DNA from: Sulfitobacter sp. HNIBRBA3233
GTDB lineage: Bacteria > Pseudomonadota > Alphaproteobacteria > Rhodobacterales > Rhodobacteraceae
Direction: 5' to 3'
DNA length: 64,000 nucleotides
Assembly: GCF_040149665.1 (NCBI RefSeq)
Contig: NZ_JBEFLP010000001.1
Location: 2,294,001-2,358,000, forward strand
In this document: in pieces, positions 19,606-28,934 of the stretch
Layout: each line of letters starts with the position of its first letter
Position numbering within the stretch: position 1 is the stretch's first letter
Notes under the pieces: generated by a model
Seen by the model: only the letters and a program-made list of their open reading frames with translations
Databases searched by the model: none
Told to the model about the DNA's origin: nothing
Position numbers and translations under genes: made by a program

Positions 19606-20408
19606 CACGTCTCGTTCATCTCTCGGACCTGCATTTCGGCAAGGACCGGCCCGATCTGTTGCAGCCGCTGACGGATGCGGTGAACGATCTGTCGCCGGAT
19701 CTGGTTGTGATCTCTGGCGATCTGACCCAACGCGCCCGGGAACGCGAATACCGCGCGGCTGCGCGGTTCATCGACGGCCTCGCGTCTCCGGTTCTGAGCG
19801 TGCCGGGCAATCACGACATCCCGATCCATCGGCCTTTCCGAAGGTTTTTCCGCCCTTGGGGCAGCTATCGCAAGATGATCGCGCCCGACCTTACGCCGCG
19901 CTTCGAGACGGACGAGGCGATCGTGATCGGAATCAACACGGTAGACCGCTTTCGCTGGCAGACCGGCAGGATGAGCAGGGGGCGCATCAGACACGCCTGC
20001 GCGGCCATGGGCGACAGTGCGGGCGACCGGGCGCGCATCCTTGTGGCGCACCACCCGCTAGAGCACCCGAAACGCACGAAGAAAAAGCCGATCCCCGGCG
20101 CGCAGCAGGCCCTGCACCAACTGCTGGGGTGCGGTGCGGATATGATCCTGTCGGGTCATCTGCACGTTTGGCACACGGGCACCTTTGCGCATACGACCAC
20201 ACGCGAATACGGAAAAGCGATCCAGATTCACGCGGGCACCAGCCTGTCCTCCCGCGTGCGGGGAGAGCCGAACGATTTCAATCTGATCGAGATTTCACAG
20301 GAACATTTCGACATCACGCGCATCAGCTACGAAGACGAAACCACCGGCTTTCAACGCGCAGAGGCCCGGCGTTTCGACCGGGCCTCTGGTATGTTCGTCA
20401 ACGCGTAG
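19602..20408 (+). CDS. Calcineurin-type metallophosphoesterase
   Basis: A 268-residue cytoplasmic phosphoesterase. The five metal-ligand motifs are present: SDLHFGK (residues 7-13), SGDLTQ, PGNHDIP, the pair AHHPLEH, and SGHLHVWHTG. This is the pattern of the cAMP phosphodiesterase/lipid phosphoesterase class. Coupling to the lipid kinase by an ATGA overlap suggests work on a phospholipid or a phosphorylated product. The last 16 codons contain a strong hairpin that may terminate the convergent infB transcript. Confidence 0.9.
   Translation: MTRLVHLSDLHFGKDRPDLLQPLTDAVNDLSPDLVVISGDLTQRAREREYRAAARFIDGLASPVLSVPGNHDIPIHRPFRRFFRPWGSYRKMIAPDLTPRFETDEAIVIGINTVDRFRWQTGRMSRGRIRHACAAMGDSAGDRARILVAHHPLEHPKRTKKKPIPGAQQALHQLLGCGADMILSGHLHVWHTGTFAHTTTREYGKAIQIHAGTSLSSRVRGEPNDFNLIEISQEHFDITRISYEDETTGFQRAEARRFDRASGMFVNA
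20359..20388 (-). terminator. Hairpin downstream of infB, inside the 3' end of the phosphoesterase gene
   Basis: CAGAGGCCCGG (20359-20369) and CCGGGCCTCTG (20378-20388) form a perfect 11-bp stem with an eight-base loop, 30 bases after the infB stop on the minus strand. No T run follows, so it would be a non-canonical terminator or a 3'-end stabiliser. It also encodes the EARRFDRASG region of the convergent gene. Confidence 0.45.
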
Positions 20409-20417
20409 GCGTTCGGA

Positions 20418-22901
20418 TCAGGTAAGCGTCCGAACGACCTCTTCACGCTCGAAGATTTCAATAACGTCATCGGGACGGATGTCGTCGTAGTTCTCGAACG
20501 CCATCCCGCATTCCTGACCTGACTGGACCTCGGGCACTTCATCCTTGAAGCGCTTGAGGGTCTTCAGCGTCCCTTCGTGGATGACCACGTTGTCGCGCAG
20601 CAGGCGCACACCGGCCGACCGGCGCGCAACACCTTCGGTAACCAGACACCCGGCAACCTTGCCGACGCCAGTAACCTTGAAGACTTCCTTGATCGTCGCG
20701 TAGCCGATGAAGTTTTCCTTGATCTCGTTGCTCAGGAGACCCGACGCCGCTTTCTTAACATCGTCGACCAGATCGTAGATGACCGAATAATAACGGATCT
20801 CGACGCCCTTCTGGTTGGCCGTGTTGCGTGCAGAGGCGTTCGCACGGACGTTAAAGCCCATGATCGGCGCGCCCGACGCTTCGGCCAGACCGACATCGGT
20901 TTCCGTGATCGCGCCCACACCGGAGTGCAGCACGCGCACGCGCACCTCGTCGTTCCCGATTTTCTCCATCGCCTGAACGATCGCCTCGGCAGAGCCCTGA
21001 ACGTCGGCCTTCACGAGGATCGGCAGTTCGCTCACGTTCTCGTCGGCCTTGGCGTTCGCCATCAGCTGTTCGAGAGTCGTCGCGGCACCGGCAGCGGCAC
21101 GTTTGTCCTTCGCCGCTTTCTCGCGGTACTCCGCGATCTCGCGCGCCTGTGCTTCGGTTTCGGTCACGTTCAGAACGTCGCCCGCTTCCGGTGTGCCGTT
21201 CAGGCCCAGAACCTCGACAGGCACCGACGGACCGGCTTCCTTGACTCGGTTTCCCTGGTCGTCGATCAGCGCACGTACCTTGCCGTATTGCTCACCCACA
21301 ACAAAGATATCGCCCTGACGCAGCGTACCGTTCTGGATCAGAACAGTCGCGACAGGGCCGCGGCCCACGTCAAGCTGCGCCTCGATCACGGCACCAATTG
21401 CCGCACGGTTCGGGTTCGCCTTGAGTTCCAGAAGCTCGGCCTGAAGCGCGATGGCCTCGAGCAGATCGTCAAGACCCTGACCGGTGGTCGCGGAGACTTC
21501 GACGTCCTGAACTTCACCGGACATCTTCTCGACGATCACTTCGTGCTGGAGCAGGTCCGTACGCACCTTGTCGGGGTCGGCAGCGGGTTTGTCGATCTTG
21601 TTGATCGCCACGATCATCGGCACCTTGGCCGCTTTCGCGTGGTTGATCGCCTCGATCGTCTGGGGCATCACGGCGTCATCCGCCGCGACCACCAGAACAA
21701 CGATATCCGTGACCTGTGCACCACGGGACCGCATCGACGTAAACGCCGCGTGGCCGGGTGTGTCGAGGAACGACAGAACCGCGCCGTTGTCGGTTTTCAC
21801 CTGATAGGCACCGATGTGCTGGGTGATCCCGCCCGCTTCGCCGGCAACCACCTTGGCATTCCGGATCGCATCCAGAAGCGATGTCTTGCCGTGGTCGACG
21901 TGACCCATGATCGTGATGACGGGCGGACGACCGACAAGCTCTTCTTCGGTGTCTTCCACTTCCTTGATCACGTCCTCGACGTCGGCGTCGGAGACCCGGA
22001 CCACCTTGTGGCCGAATTCCTCGATGATCAGTTCCGCGGTATCCGCGTCGATGGTCTGGTTCTGCGTGACCATCATGCCGTTGTTCATCAGCGCCTTGAC
22101 GACTTCGCCGACGCGCTCTGCCATACGGTTGGCCAGTTCGGACACGACAATCGCTTCGGGCAGGTTGACGTTGCGCACGACCTTTTCACGCTCGACCGGG
22201 CCGCCCATTGCCTTCTGGCGGGCGCGCTCCTGCTTGCGCTTCATCTGGGCCATCGAACGCTGGCGTCCGCCTTCGCCACCGGCGAGCGCCTGGTTGACGG
22301 TCAGCTTGCCGGAGCGGCGGTTGTCGGTGCCACGGTTCTTCTTGTTGGTCTCTTCGCGGTCACGCTCGGACTTGCGCGGAGTCTGCGCGGGGGCCGATTT
22401 GTTCGGCGTGCGCTTTTCCTCGACAGCGGCAGGAGAGGCTGCGGCCTGTGCGGCGGCTTCGGCTTCGGCGACCTTCTGCGCCTCTTCCTCGGCTTTCGCT
22501 TTCAGCGCCTCTTCGCGCTCGCGCTCTTCGCGCTCTTTCTCTTCCTGTTCGGCGCGACGGCGCTCGCGATCTTCTGCGCGGGCCTTTTCCTCGGCCTCGC
22601 GCTGTGCGGCTTCTTCCGTTTCGCGGGCCTTGGCGGCCTGAACCGCCTTCAGGCGACGCTCCATTTCGGCATCTGTGATACCGGCGGGACGCTTGGAAGG
22701 ATCGCCGACAGGACCGGCGCCCGGACCCGAAGGTTTCTGGCCGCCCGGCTTGGGCACGACAACCCGCTTACGCTTGGTCTCTACCACAACGTTCTTCGTC
22801 CGCCCGTGGCTAAAGCTTTGCTTTACATTACCCGGGCGCGACCCGCTGCCGCGCAGACCCAGTGTTTTCTTACCGTCGCTCTTGCCGTCACTATCGCTCA
22901 T
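20418..22901 (-). CDS. infB: Translation initiation factor IF-2
   Basis: GTPase that brings initiator tRNA to the ribosome. The 827-residue protein has a long basic/acidic N-terminal region with an Arg/Glu-rich coiled coil (about residues 85-160), then the G domain with [23 protein letters not shown] and NKIDK, and the IF2 C-terminal domains. [18 protein letters not shown] at the N-terminus is typical of alphaproteobacterial IF-2. It follows the YlxR/L7Ae gene by nine bases and is the last gene of the rimP operon in this window. Confidence 0.98.
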   Translation of the reverse strand: MSDSDGKSDGKKTLGLRGSGSRPGNVKQSFSHGRTKNVVVETKRKRVVVPKPGGQKPSGPGAGPVGDPSKRPAGITDAEMERRLKAVQAAKARETEEAAQREAEEKARAEDRERRRAEQEEKEREEREREEALKAKAEEEAQKVAEAEAAAQAAASPAAVEEKRTPNKSAPAQTPRKSERDREETNKKNRGTDNRRSGKLTVNQALAGGEGGRQRSMAQMKRKQERARQKAMGGPVEREKVVRNVNLPEAIVVSELANRMAERVGEVVKALMNNGMMVTQNQTIDADTAELIIEEFGHKVVRVSDADVEDVIKEVEDTEEELVGRPPVITIMGHVDHGKTSLLDAIRNAKVVAGEAGGITQHIGAYQVKTDNGAVLSFLDTPGHAAFTSMRSRGAQVTDIVVLVVAADDAVMPQTIEAINHAKAAKVPMIVAINKIDKPAADPDKVRTDLLQHEVIVEKMSGEVQDVEVSATTGQGLDDLLEAIALQAELLELKANPNRAAIGAVIEAQLDVGRGPVATVLIQNGTLRQGDIFVVGEQYGKVRALIDDQGNRVKEAGPSVPVEVLGLNGTPEAGDVLNVTETEAQAREIAEYREKAAKDKRAAAGAATTLEQLMANAKADENVSELPILVKADVQGSAEAIVQAMEKIGNDEVRVRVLHSGVGAITETDVGLAEASGAPIMGFNVRANASARNTANQKGVEIRYYSVIYDLVDDVKKAASGLLSNEIKENFIGYATIKEVFKVTGVGKVAGCLVTEGVARRSAGVRLLRDNVVIHEGTLKTLKRFKDEVPEVQSGQECGMAFENYDDIRPDDVIEIFEREEVVRTLT

Positions 22902-22910
22902 CTAGCTCGT

Positions 22911-23528
22911 CTATCCTTTCGACTGGCCGTTGCCAGTCTCGTTTTTGCGCACGCCGTTCAATCTTTGGGCTTCCTCTACTACACGTTGCGTGAGTCCACC
23001 AGAGGCGAGCGCCCCATGTATCACAGTTTGACGACCGAATGCCAAACCCAATTCATCCGCCGTCAAACACCCTATGTAGGTGCCGTAATGCGGCGTGCTT
23101 AGTTTCGACTTGCCGCGTCCCGACCCATCTACGGCCTGGATCAGCACTTCGGCCTCTTCCATTTGCAGCCAGCTTTTGACCTTCTCGTATCCCGCGACGG
23201 CCTTACCGGCCTTCCGCTGCATCGAGATAAGGTCCACCACACGGCGCGCCAGCTGCCTTTCCACTTCTTCGACCAATCCGTCGGGCACAACCACAGGTTG
23301 CTTGGCCCCGCGCGAAAAGAGTTTCTTCTTCACTGCGGTCTCGAGCGCGGCGCGGTCCGCCGCAACCCACATGCCCCGACCGGGCAACTTGCCCATAATG
23401 TCGGGCACGGCCTGCCCCTCCGGGCCAACGACGAAACGGATCAGCCCGTTCTTGGGCTGCACCTCGCCGGTGGCCATGCATTTGCGCTCTGCATCATCGC
23501 GCTGTTTGGAGGCGCCGCCGCGTCCCAT
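22911..23528 (-). CDS. RNA-binding protein, YlxR domain fused to an L7Ae-like domain
   Basis: A 205-residue protein: residues about 8-85 form a YlxR/DUF448 domain (RKCMATGEVQPKNGLIRFVV, GRGMWVAAD), and about 100-190 an L7Ae/L30e-like RNA-binding fold (KAGKAVAGYEKV). It lies between nusA and infB as in most bacteria and probably acts with NusA or the ribosome. I chose ATG at 23528; upstream in-frame sequence overlaps the nusA end and is unlike the family. The ribosome site is weak, so translation may rely on nusA 22 bases upstream. Confidence 0.9.
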   Translation of the reverse strand: MGRGGASKQRDDAERKCMATGEVQPKNGLIRFVVGPEGQAVPDIMGKLPGRGMWVAADRAALETAVKKKLFSRGAKQPVVVPDGLVEEVERQLARRVVDLISMQRKAGKAVAGYEKVKSWLQMEEAEVLIQAVDGSGRGKSKLSTPHYGTYIGCLTADELGLAFGRQTVIHGALASGGLTQRVVEEAQRLNGVRKNETGNGQSKG

Positions 23529-23550
23529 ACTACCGATCCGAAGCCCGCGA

Positions 23551-25164
23551 TCAGGCTTCGGCCTCCTCTTCTTCCAGATCGCCCTCTTCGGCGTCCGCTT
23601 CCAGCTCGGACGGGTCGACCCACCCCAGCAGGACACGCGCCGTCATGATCAGCTGCTGGGCTTCTTCAAGGCTCATGTCGAAGGGTTCCAGCGTGCCCTC
23701 GTCCTTGACCCGCTCGCCGTTGACCGTGGTCCAGCCACCGGCCAGTTCCCAGTCGGCACAGGTGGCGAAGTCTTCCAGCGTTTTCACGTCGTCCTTGGCG
23801 AGCGCCTCAATCATCTGGGGTGTCAGACCCTCGAATTCAATAAGGCTGTCCTCGACGCCCAGCGCGCGCGCCGCATCAAGCGCGGCCTTGTTCTGGGCTT
23901 CCAGCACGTCGCGGGCACGCGCCTGCAGTTCGCTGGCGGTGTCTTCGTCGACACCGTCGATCACCAGCAGTTCGTCGACTTCGACGTAAGCGACTTCTTC
24001 AAGGTTGGTGAACCCTTCGGAAACCAGCAGCTGGGCAAAGAATTCGTCCAGATCCAGCGTATCCATGAACAGCTTGGTGCGCTCTTCGAACTCGGCCTGA
24101 CGGCGCGCGCTCTCCTGCTCTTCGGTCATGATATCGATATCCAGACCGGTCAGCTGCGAAGCCAGACGCACGTTCTGGCCACGACGGCCGATCGCGAGGC
24201 TCAGCTGCTCTTCGGGCACGACCACCTCGATCTTGCCGGCTTCCTCGTCCAGAACCACCTTGGAAACCTCGGCAGGCTGCAGGGCGTTCACAAGGAACGT
24301 GGGCTGGTCTTCGTTCCACGGGATGATGTCGATCTTCTCGCCCTGGAGCTCGTTCACCACGGCCTGCACGCGGCTGCCGCGCATACCAACGCAGGCACCG
24401 ACGGGATCGATGGAATTGTCATAGGAGATCACGGCGATCTTCGCGCGCGAACCGGGGTCGCGGGCAACGGCCTTGATCTCGATGATGCCGTCATAGATTT
24501 CGGGCACTTCCATCTTGAAGAGTTCGGCCATGAACTCGGGCGCGGTACGGCTCAGGAAGATCTGCGGGCCACGCTGTTCGCGGCGCACGTCCTTGATGAA
24601 CACACGGATCCGGTCGTTGGGGCGGTATGCCTCGCGGCCGATCTTTTCGTTGCGGCGCAGGATGCCTTCGCCGGGGTTCATGTCGACGATGACGTTGCCG
24701 TATTCCTCGCGCTTGACCACGCAGTTGATGATCGTGCCGACACGATCCTTGAATTCTTCGTACTGCTTGTCCCGCTCGGCTTCACGCACCTTTTGCAGGA
24801 TAACCTGCTTGGCGGACTGCGCCGCGATGCGGCCCATCTCGACCGGCGGCACCTCTTCGACGAAGGTATCGCCGACCGATGGGTTTTCCATGTACTGCTT
24901 GGCCTGCTCGACGGTGAACTCGGCCTGATAGTTTTCCAGCTCGTCATCCTCGACCACGGTGCGCACACGGGTAAAGGTCGCGCGACCGGTCTTGCGGTCG
25001 ATGCTGACGCGGATATCCATTTCCGCGCCGTAGCGGGATTTCGCAGCACGGGCGAGCGATTCTTCCATCGCTTCGACCACGAGACCCGGATCGATCATCT
25101 TCTCGCGGGCCACCGCCTCGGCGGTTTGCAGCAGCTCAAGCTGGTTTGCAGATGTAATGGCCAT
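23551..25164 (-). CDS. nusA: Transcription termination/antitermination factor NusA
   Basis: Binds RNA polymerase and nascent RNA, controlling pausing, termination and antitermination. The 537-residue protein has the polymerase-binding N-terminal domain, an S1 domain (about 135-200), two KH domains with VGACVGMRGSRVQAVVNEL and LAIGRRGQNVRLA, and an acidic C-terminal part with helix-hairpin-helix repeats. Its start shares one base with the rimP stop (TAATG). NusA could regulate its own operon through the terminator before rimP. Confidence 0.98.
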   Translation of the reverse strand: MAITSANQLELLQTAEAVAREKMIDPGLVVEAMEESLARAAKSRYGAEMDIRVSIDRKTGRATFTRVRTVVEDDELENYQAEFTVEQAKQYMENPSVGDTFVEEVPPVEMGRIAAQSAKQVILQKVREAERDKQYEEFKDRVGTIINCVVKREEYGNVIVDMNPGEGILRRNEKIGREAYRPNDRIRVFIKDVRREQRGPQIFLSRTAPEFMAELFKMEVPEIYDGIIEIKAVARDPGSRAKIAVISYDNSIDPVGACVGMRGSRVQAVVNELQGEKIDIIPWNEDQPTFLVNALQPAEVSKVVLDEEAGKIEVVVPEEQLSLAIGRRGQNVRLASQLTGLDIDIMTEEQESARRQAEFEERTKLFMDTLDLDEFFAQLLVSEGFTNLEEVAYVEVDELLVIDGVDEDTASELQARARDVLEAQNKAALDAARALGVEDSLIEFEGLTPQMIEALAKDDVKTLEDFATCADWELAGGWTTVNGERVKDEGTLEPFDMSLEEAQQLIMTARVLLGWVDPSELEADAEEGDLEEEEAEA

Positions 25165-25739
25165 TAGTCTTCTCCCTCACCGGATTCTTCCGTGATTTCG
25201 TCAAATTGGGTTTCGTCGATCACGCCCGCTTCCTTGCGCTGGCGCAGCATTTCCTTGATCAGCTCGTCGGTCAGCACAAGCTTGGCATCCGACAGCCAGT
25301 CGAACTTCAGACCCACGGTGCCCTCGGCCACGTTGATCAGAACCTCGTCGTCCTCGACCCCGGCCAACTCGCCCTTGAAGCGGCGGCGGCCGTCGATCAT
25401 CTCGGTTGTTTCGATCTTGGCCTCATATCCCTCGAACGCCTCGAAGTCTTTCAGGCGGGTCAGAGGACGGTCGATACCGGGGCTGGAGACCTCGAGCGCG
25501 TATTCGTCGAGAATCGGGTCCTCCACATCCAGAACCGCACCGATCGCGGTGCTGATCTGCGCGCAATCGTCGACCTCGATACCGCCCTCAGGACGATCGG
25601 CCATAACTTGCAGAGTGGTGGATTTGCCGGACATCAGGCGCACGCGCACCAGTTCGAACCCCAGATCCTCGATCACCGGTGTGATGATCTCGGCCAGGCG
25701 CTGGTCGATGGCTGCTTTGGCGATCAGATCGTTGGTCAT
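25164..25739 (-). CDS. rimP: Ribosome maturation factor RimP
   Basis: Needed for assembly of the 30S ribosomal subunit. The 191-residue protein has the family N-terminal domain ([37 protein letters not shown]) with the [18 protein letters not shown] signature, and a C-terminal SH3-like domain. It is the first gene of rimP-nusA-ylxR-infB. Its ATG is only 23 bases after the T run of an intrinsic terminator, with GTGAGA as ribosome site. Confidence 0.96.
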   Translation of the reverse strand: MTNDLIAKAAIDQRLAEIITPVIEDLGFELVRVRLMSGKSTTLQVMADRPEGGIEVDDCAQISTAIGAVLDVEDPILDEYALEVSSPGIDRPLTRLKDFEAFEGYEAKIETTEMIDGRRRFKGELAGVEDDEVLINVAEGTVGLKFDWLSDAKLVLTDELIKEMLRQRKEAGVIDETQFDEITEESGEGED

Positions 25740-25762
25740 ATTCTCACGTTTGGTTCAGGCAC

Positions 25763-25786
25763 AAAAAAACGGGCGCGCGGCCCGTT
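25763..25786 (-). terminator. Intrinsic terminator in the rimP leader, probable attenuator
   Basis: On the minus strand AACGGGC pairs with GCCCGTT (25786-25780 with 25774-25768) around a five-base loop, followed by seven T residues. It stands between the candidate rimP promoter and the rimP start, so most transcripts of the operon must pass it. A rimP leader with a premature terminator has been described computationally in Alphaproteobacteria. The same hairpin may also end the upstream iminopeptidase transcript. Confidence 0.72.
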
Positions 25787-25839
25787 ACAAGGTTTCGGTG
25801 GGCGTCTGGTTTGGACCCGGACGCGCCGCTGTTGAAAGC

Positions 25840-25868
25840 CATATACGCCGCAACCCCGCGAAGTTCAA
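25840..25868 (-). promoter_or_regulatory. Putative sigma70 promoter of the rimP-nusA-infB operon
   Basis: TTGAAC (25868-25863) and TATATG (25845-25840) are separated by 17 bases on the minus strand. Transcription would begin near 25833, giving a leader of about 94 bases that contains the terminator hairpin. The -35 box touches the end of the upstream gene, whose stop is at 25875. Confidence 0.6.
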
Positions 25869-25874
25869 GAGCCG

Positions 25875-26711
25875 TTAGGCCACCCACCAGCGCTGGGGCG
25901 CGCGCAGGTCGTCGAAGGGCGCCCTGCGGCCGGTGCTACGCGGGATACCCACGCTGCGCGACACCGCTTGCCCGTCGAACACGCAGATGTCGCCAAGTCG
26001 GCGCAGGATCGCCGGATCGTCGATATCGGCCCCGTCGACCAGATATTCGGCTACGGCCTGTGCACGCACATCCGAGGACGGAATCGAGACAAGCTCGATC
26101 CGGTCGAACCAGCCCGCGCGCCCGTCCTTCCAGTGGCGGCTAACGCGGTCCGCCAGAACCTGCTGACCGGGGGTAAAGCGGGTTACGCGGTAAAGCCCGG
26201 TCCCGATCCCAGCCTCTGACGCATGGGCGGGGCGGATCGCGAAGTTCTCCTGCGCGAGCGTGAAGGGCAAGGAGGGATCGGGCGTGGGCAGAACAATCTC
26301 GACGCTGTGCTTGCCTGTGGGATGTGCCGCGCCGTCCAGATGCGACAGGCTTGCCACCACATCGCGCGCCGTCATCGGTGTTCCGTCATGGAACACCACG
26401 CCGGGGCGCAGATCGAAGGTCCAGACACGCGCATCCTCGCCCGAGCGCCAACCGGTGGACAGTTCCGGCCGCAGGGTACCATCGGCGGCAATTTCGGTCA
26501 GGGTTTCGTAAACAAGGCCGAGGCGCGCCACACGCATGAACAGGCCCGAGCCGCGCAACCAGTCGTCGTCGCGCGCCGCCCCCGACAGGGCCAGCCGCAG
26601 CTTCCCGCCGCGTTGCGGCAGTGTTCCCGCGCTCAGGCCGGTCGCCGCCAGAAGGGCCGCCGCCGCACCACTGGCGAATAGCGCCCGACGGTCCAGAGGC
26701 CCCCGCGTCAT
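25875..26711 (-). CDS. Short Tat-exported family 5 solute-binding-like protein
   Basis: Resembles the N-terminal lobe of family 5 (peptide/nickel type) binding proteins, with YETLTEIAADGTLRPELSTG, VFHDGTPMTARDVVASL and GTGLYRVTRF. At 278 residues it is about half the usual 500, yet it has a clean start and stop and a C-terminus without sign of frameshift. The N-terminus DRRALFASGAAAALLAATG is a twin-arginine signal. No permease or ATPase is adjacent. Its start overlaps the iminopeptidase stop by four bases. It may be a reduced binding protein used as a sensor. Confidence 0.75.
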   Translation of the reverse strand: MTRGPLDRRALFASGAAAALLAATGLSAGTLPQRGGKLRLALSGAARDDDWLRGSGLFMRVARLGLVYETLTEIAADGTLRPELSTGWRSGEDARVWTFDLRPGVVFHDGTPMTARDVVASLSHLDGAAHPTGKHSVEIVLPTPDPSLPFTLAQENFAIRPAHASEAGIGTGLYRVTRFTPGQQVLADRVSRHWKDGRAGWFDRIELVSIPSSDVRAQAVAEYLVDGADIDDPAILRRLGDICVFDGQAVSRSVGIPRSTGRRAPFDDLRAPQRWWVA

Positions 26712-27679
26712 GTCAGTGCAATCCTGTCCATCGCGCGCACAAGCTCGGCGCTGATTCCCGGCTCGCTCAGCGCGTGCCCGGCATTGCGCACCATCTTCAG
26801 TTCGCAGTTCGGCCAGACCTTCGCGATGGAATAGGCGCTTTCGGGCGGACAGATCATATCGTACCGCCCCTGAACGATCACACCGGGGATATCGGCGATG
26901 CGGTCCATCTGGTTCAGGATCTGGCCGTCGTATTCAAGGAAACCGGCGTTGGTAAAATAATGGTTTTCAAGACGTGCAAAGGCCCGCGCATATTCGCCCG
27001 GCCCTTCGGCCATGTGGCCCGCCGAATGGATCGAGGCCAGCGCGTTTTCCCATCCCGACCAAGCCCTCGCATAGCGTGTCTGCAAGGACAGATCGTCGGA
27101 AAACAGCCGGCGGTGGTAGGCGGCGATGTAGTCCCCACGCTCGTCCTCGGGGACGAGCGCCACGAACTTCGCCCAGACTTCGGGCCAGAACTTGCCCGCG
27201 CCGCCGCCGTAGAACCAGTCAAGCTCGGCCTGGGTCATCAGGAAAACACCGCGCAGGACAATGTTGCGAACCGCTTCGGGATGGGTCTGGGAATAGATCA
27301 GGGCGAGCGTGGCCCCCCAGCTGCCGCCAAAGGCGATCCACTTGTCGATGTTCAGCATGGCGCGGATCCGTTCGATGTCCGCGACCAGATGCCATGTCGT
27401 GTTGTTCTGGACCGACGAATGCGGCGTCGACCGACCGCAACCGCGCTGGTCGAAAAGAACGATACGGTATTTGGCGGGGTCGAAATAACGGCGCATCGAC
27501 GGGCTGCAGCCGCCGCCGGGTCCGCCGTGCAGAACCACCACGGGGATGCCTTCGGGATTACCGCATTGTTCGAAGTAGATCTCGTGTCCGTCGCCCGTAT
27601 CCAGCATTCGCCGGTCAAACGGGTCGAGGGGCGGATAGAGATACTGCACCGCGCGCTTTTGATCGGGATATTTGTCCAT
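26708..27679 (-). CDS. pip: Proline iminopeptidase
   Basis: An alpha/beta-hydrolase that removes N-terminal proline from peptides. The 323-residue protein has [10 protein letters not shown] (oxyanion hole), the nucleophile elbow [10 protein letters not shown], the acid in [10 protein letters not shown] and the base in [11 protein letters not shown] start at 27679 (MDKYPDQKR), with AGGG upstream; a 15-codon extension to 27724 runs into the ubiG leader. It is divergent from ubiG with 49 bases between starts. Confidence 0.95.
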   Translation of the reverse strand: MDKYPDQKRAVQYLYPPLDPFDRRMLDTGDGHEIYFEQCGNPEGIPVVVLHGGPGGGCSPSMRRYFDPAKYRIVLFDQRGCGRSTPHSSVQNNTTWHLVADIERIRAMLNIDKWIAFGGSWGATLALIYSQTHPEAVRNIVLRGVFLMTQAELDWFYGGGAGKFWPEVWAKFVALVPEDERGDYIAAYHRRLFSDDLSLQTRYARAWSGWENALASIHSAGHMAEGPGEYARAFARLENHYFTNAGFLEYDGQILNQMDRIADIPGVIVQGRYDMICPPESAYSIAKVWPNCELKMVRNAGHALSEPGISAELVRAMDRIALT

Positions 27680-27728
27680 CGGGACCCTATATAGTACGAA
27701 ACGCGACATTGAGCATAGGAGCAACGGA

Positions 27729-28478
27729 ATGCAAGCGCATCAAACCACCGTGGACCCGTCCGAAATCGCCAAGTTCGAGGCGATGGCAGCGGAATGGTGG
27801 GACCCCGCAGGCAAGTTCAAGCCGTTGCATATGCTCAACCCTTGCAGGCTAGACTATATCACCGGGCAAATCGCCGGTGAATTCGACCGCGACCTTTCCG
27901 CGCAAGCCCCTTTCGCGGGTTTGCGGATCCTCGACATCGGGTGCGGGGGCGGTCTGCTGTCCGAACCCATGGCGCGGCTGGGGGCGGATGTGGTGGGGGC
28001 GGATGCCGCTGCGGGCAACATCCCCGTGGCCCGGATCCACGCAGAGCAGTCCGGCCTGAACATCGATTACCGCCATACCACCGCCGAAGCCCTTGCCGAC
28101 GCGGGGGAGCAGTTCGATGTGGTGCTGAACATGGAGGTCGTCGAACACGTCGCATCCCCGATCAGCTATCTGACGGCGTGCCAGCGTCTGCTCAAACCCG
28201 GCGGGTTGCACATCTGCTCAACCCTGAACCGGAATCCGAAAAGCTATGTCATGGCGATTATCGGGGCCGAACATGTCATGCGCTGGCTGCCCAAGGGCAC
28301 CCACGAATGGTCCAAATTCATCACGCCGGACGAACTGTTCGATCTGCTGTCGCAGGCGGGGCTGGATCCGGTAGACCGCAAGGGATTCGTTTTCAATCCG
28401 CTCGACTGGAGCTGGACCCTGTCGGCCCGCGACCTGAGCGTCAACTACGTGACCGCAAGCCTGAAACCCGCGGCCTGA
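27729..28478 (+). CDS. ubiG: Ubiquinone biosynthesis O-methyltransferase
   Basis: Performs both O-methylations in ubiquinone synthesis. The 249-residue protein starts with [20 protein letters not shown] and contains the family signature [20 protein letters not shown]. The SAM motif I is [18 protein letters not shown]; motif II region NMEVVEHV and motif [15 protein letters not shown] follow. AGGAG lies eight bases before the ATG at 27729; an in-frame extension to 27672 overlaps the divergent gene. Confidence 0.97.
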   Translation: MQAHQTTVDPSEIAKFEAMAAEWWDPAGKFKPLHMLNPCRLDYITGQIAGEFDRDLSAQAPFAGLRILDIGCGGGLLSEPMARLGADVVGADAAAGNIPVARIHAEQSGLNIDYRHTTAEALADAGEQFDVVLNMEVVEHVASPISYLTACQRLLKPGGLHICSTLNRNPKSYVMAIIGAEHVMRWLPKGTHEWSKFITPDELFDLLSQAGLDPVDRKGFVFNPLDWSWTLSARDLSVNYVTASLKPAA

Positions 28479-28499
28479 GCGTGATCCGGTTACGCCGGC

Positions 28500-28934
28500 C
28501 TATTCCATCTGCGCGCGCAGCGCCCTGAGCGCGGGAAGCGTCGCGCGCACTGTTTCCTCGCCCAACTCCTCCACGACCTGATTGATCATCGGGGTGATCG
28601 AACTGAGGGCCGATTCGCGGGCGCGCCGGCCTGCGGGGCTGATCGCCACCATCTTGCGGCGGGCATCGTCCCAATCGGGGCGGATATGAACGTAGCCCGC
28701 CCATTCCAGTTTGTTGAGCGTGTTGGTCATCGCGCCGCGCGTGACGTGAAACGTCTCGGCCAGTTGTGCGGGGCTGCGTTCAACCCCGCGCCAGGCAAGA
28801 TGGTTCAGAACCGAAAAATGCGAAATCTCCATACCCTTGGGCAGCACCTTGCTCAGTCGGTTGCGCATCATCTGGTCGGTTCCCAGTATCTCGCTGAACA
28901 ACAGGATCGCGAGGGTATTCCGGTCTTCGGCCAT
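28500..28934 (-). CDS. MarR-family transcriptional regulator
   Basis: A 144-residue winged-helix repressor-type protein. The DNA-binding part is about residues 35-100 (SPAQLAETFHVTRGAMTNTLNKLEW, then the wing RPDWDDARRKMVAIS). The dimerisation helices flank it. The start ATG at 28934 shares one base with the stop of the nitrilase gene (TGATG), so it is coupled to the nitrilase-glutaredoxin unit and may respond to a substrate or redox signal handled by them. Confidence 0.92.
   Translation of the reverse strand: MAEDRNTLAILLFSEILGTDQMMRNRLSKVLPKGMEISHFSVLNHLAWRGVERSPAQLAETFHVTRGAMTNTLNKLEWAGYVHIRPDWDDARRKMVAISPAGRRARESALSSITPMINQVVEELGEETVRATLPALRALRAQME

Noticed and set aside
20577..25167. 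Two long plus-strand frames opposite infB, ylxR and nusA
   Set aside because: Antisense shadows of conserved genes, rich in His, Arg and Leu, without start signals.
25875..26711. Short family 5 binding protein as a pseudogene
   Set aside because: Clean Tat signal, coupled start, normal codon use and defined stop; no second fragment is visible in any frame downstream.
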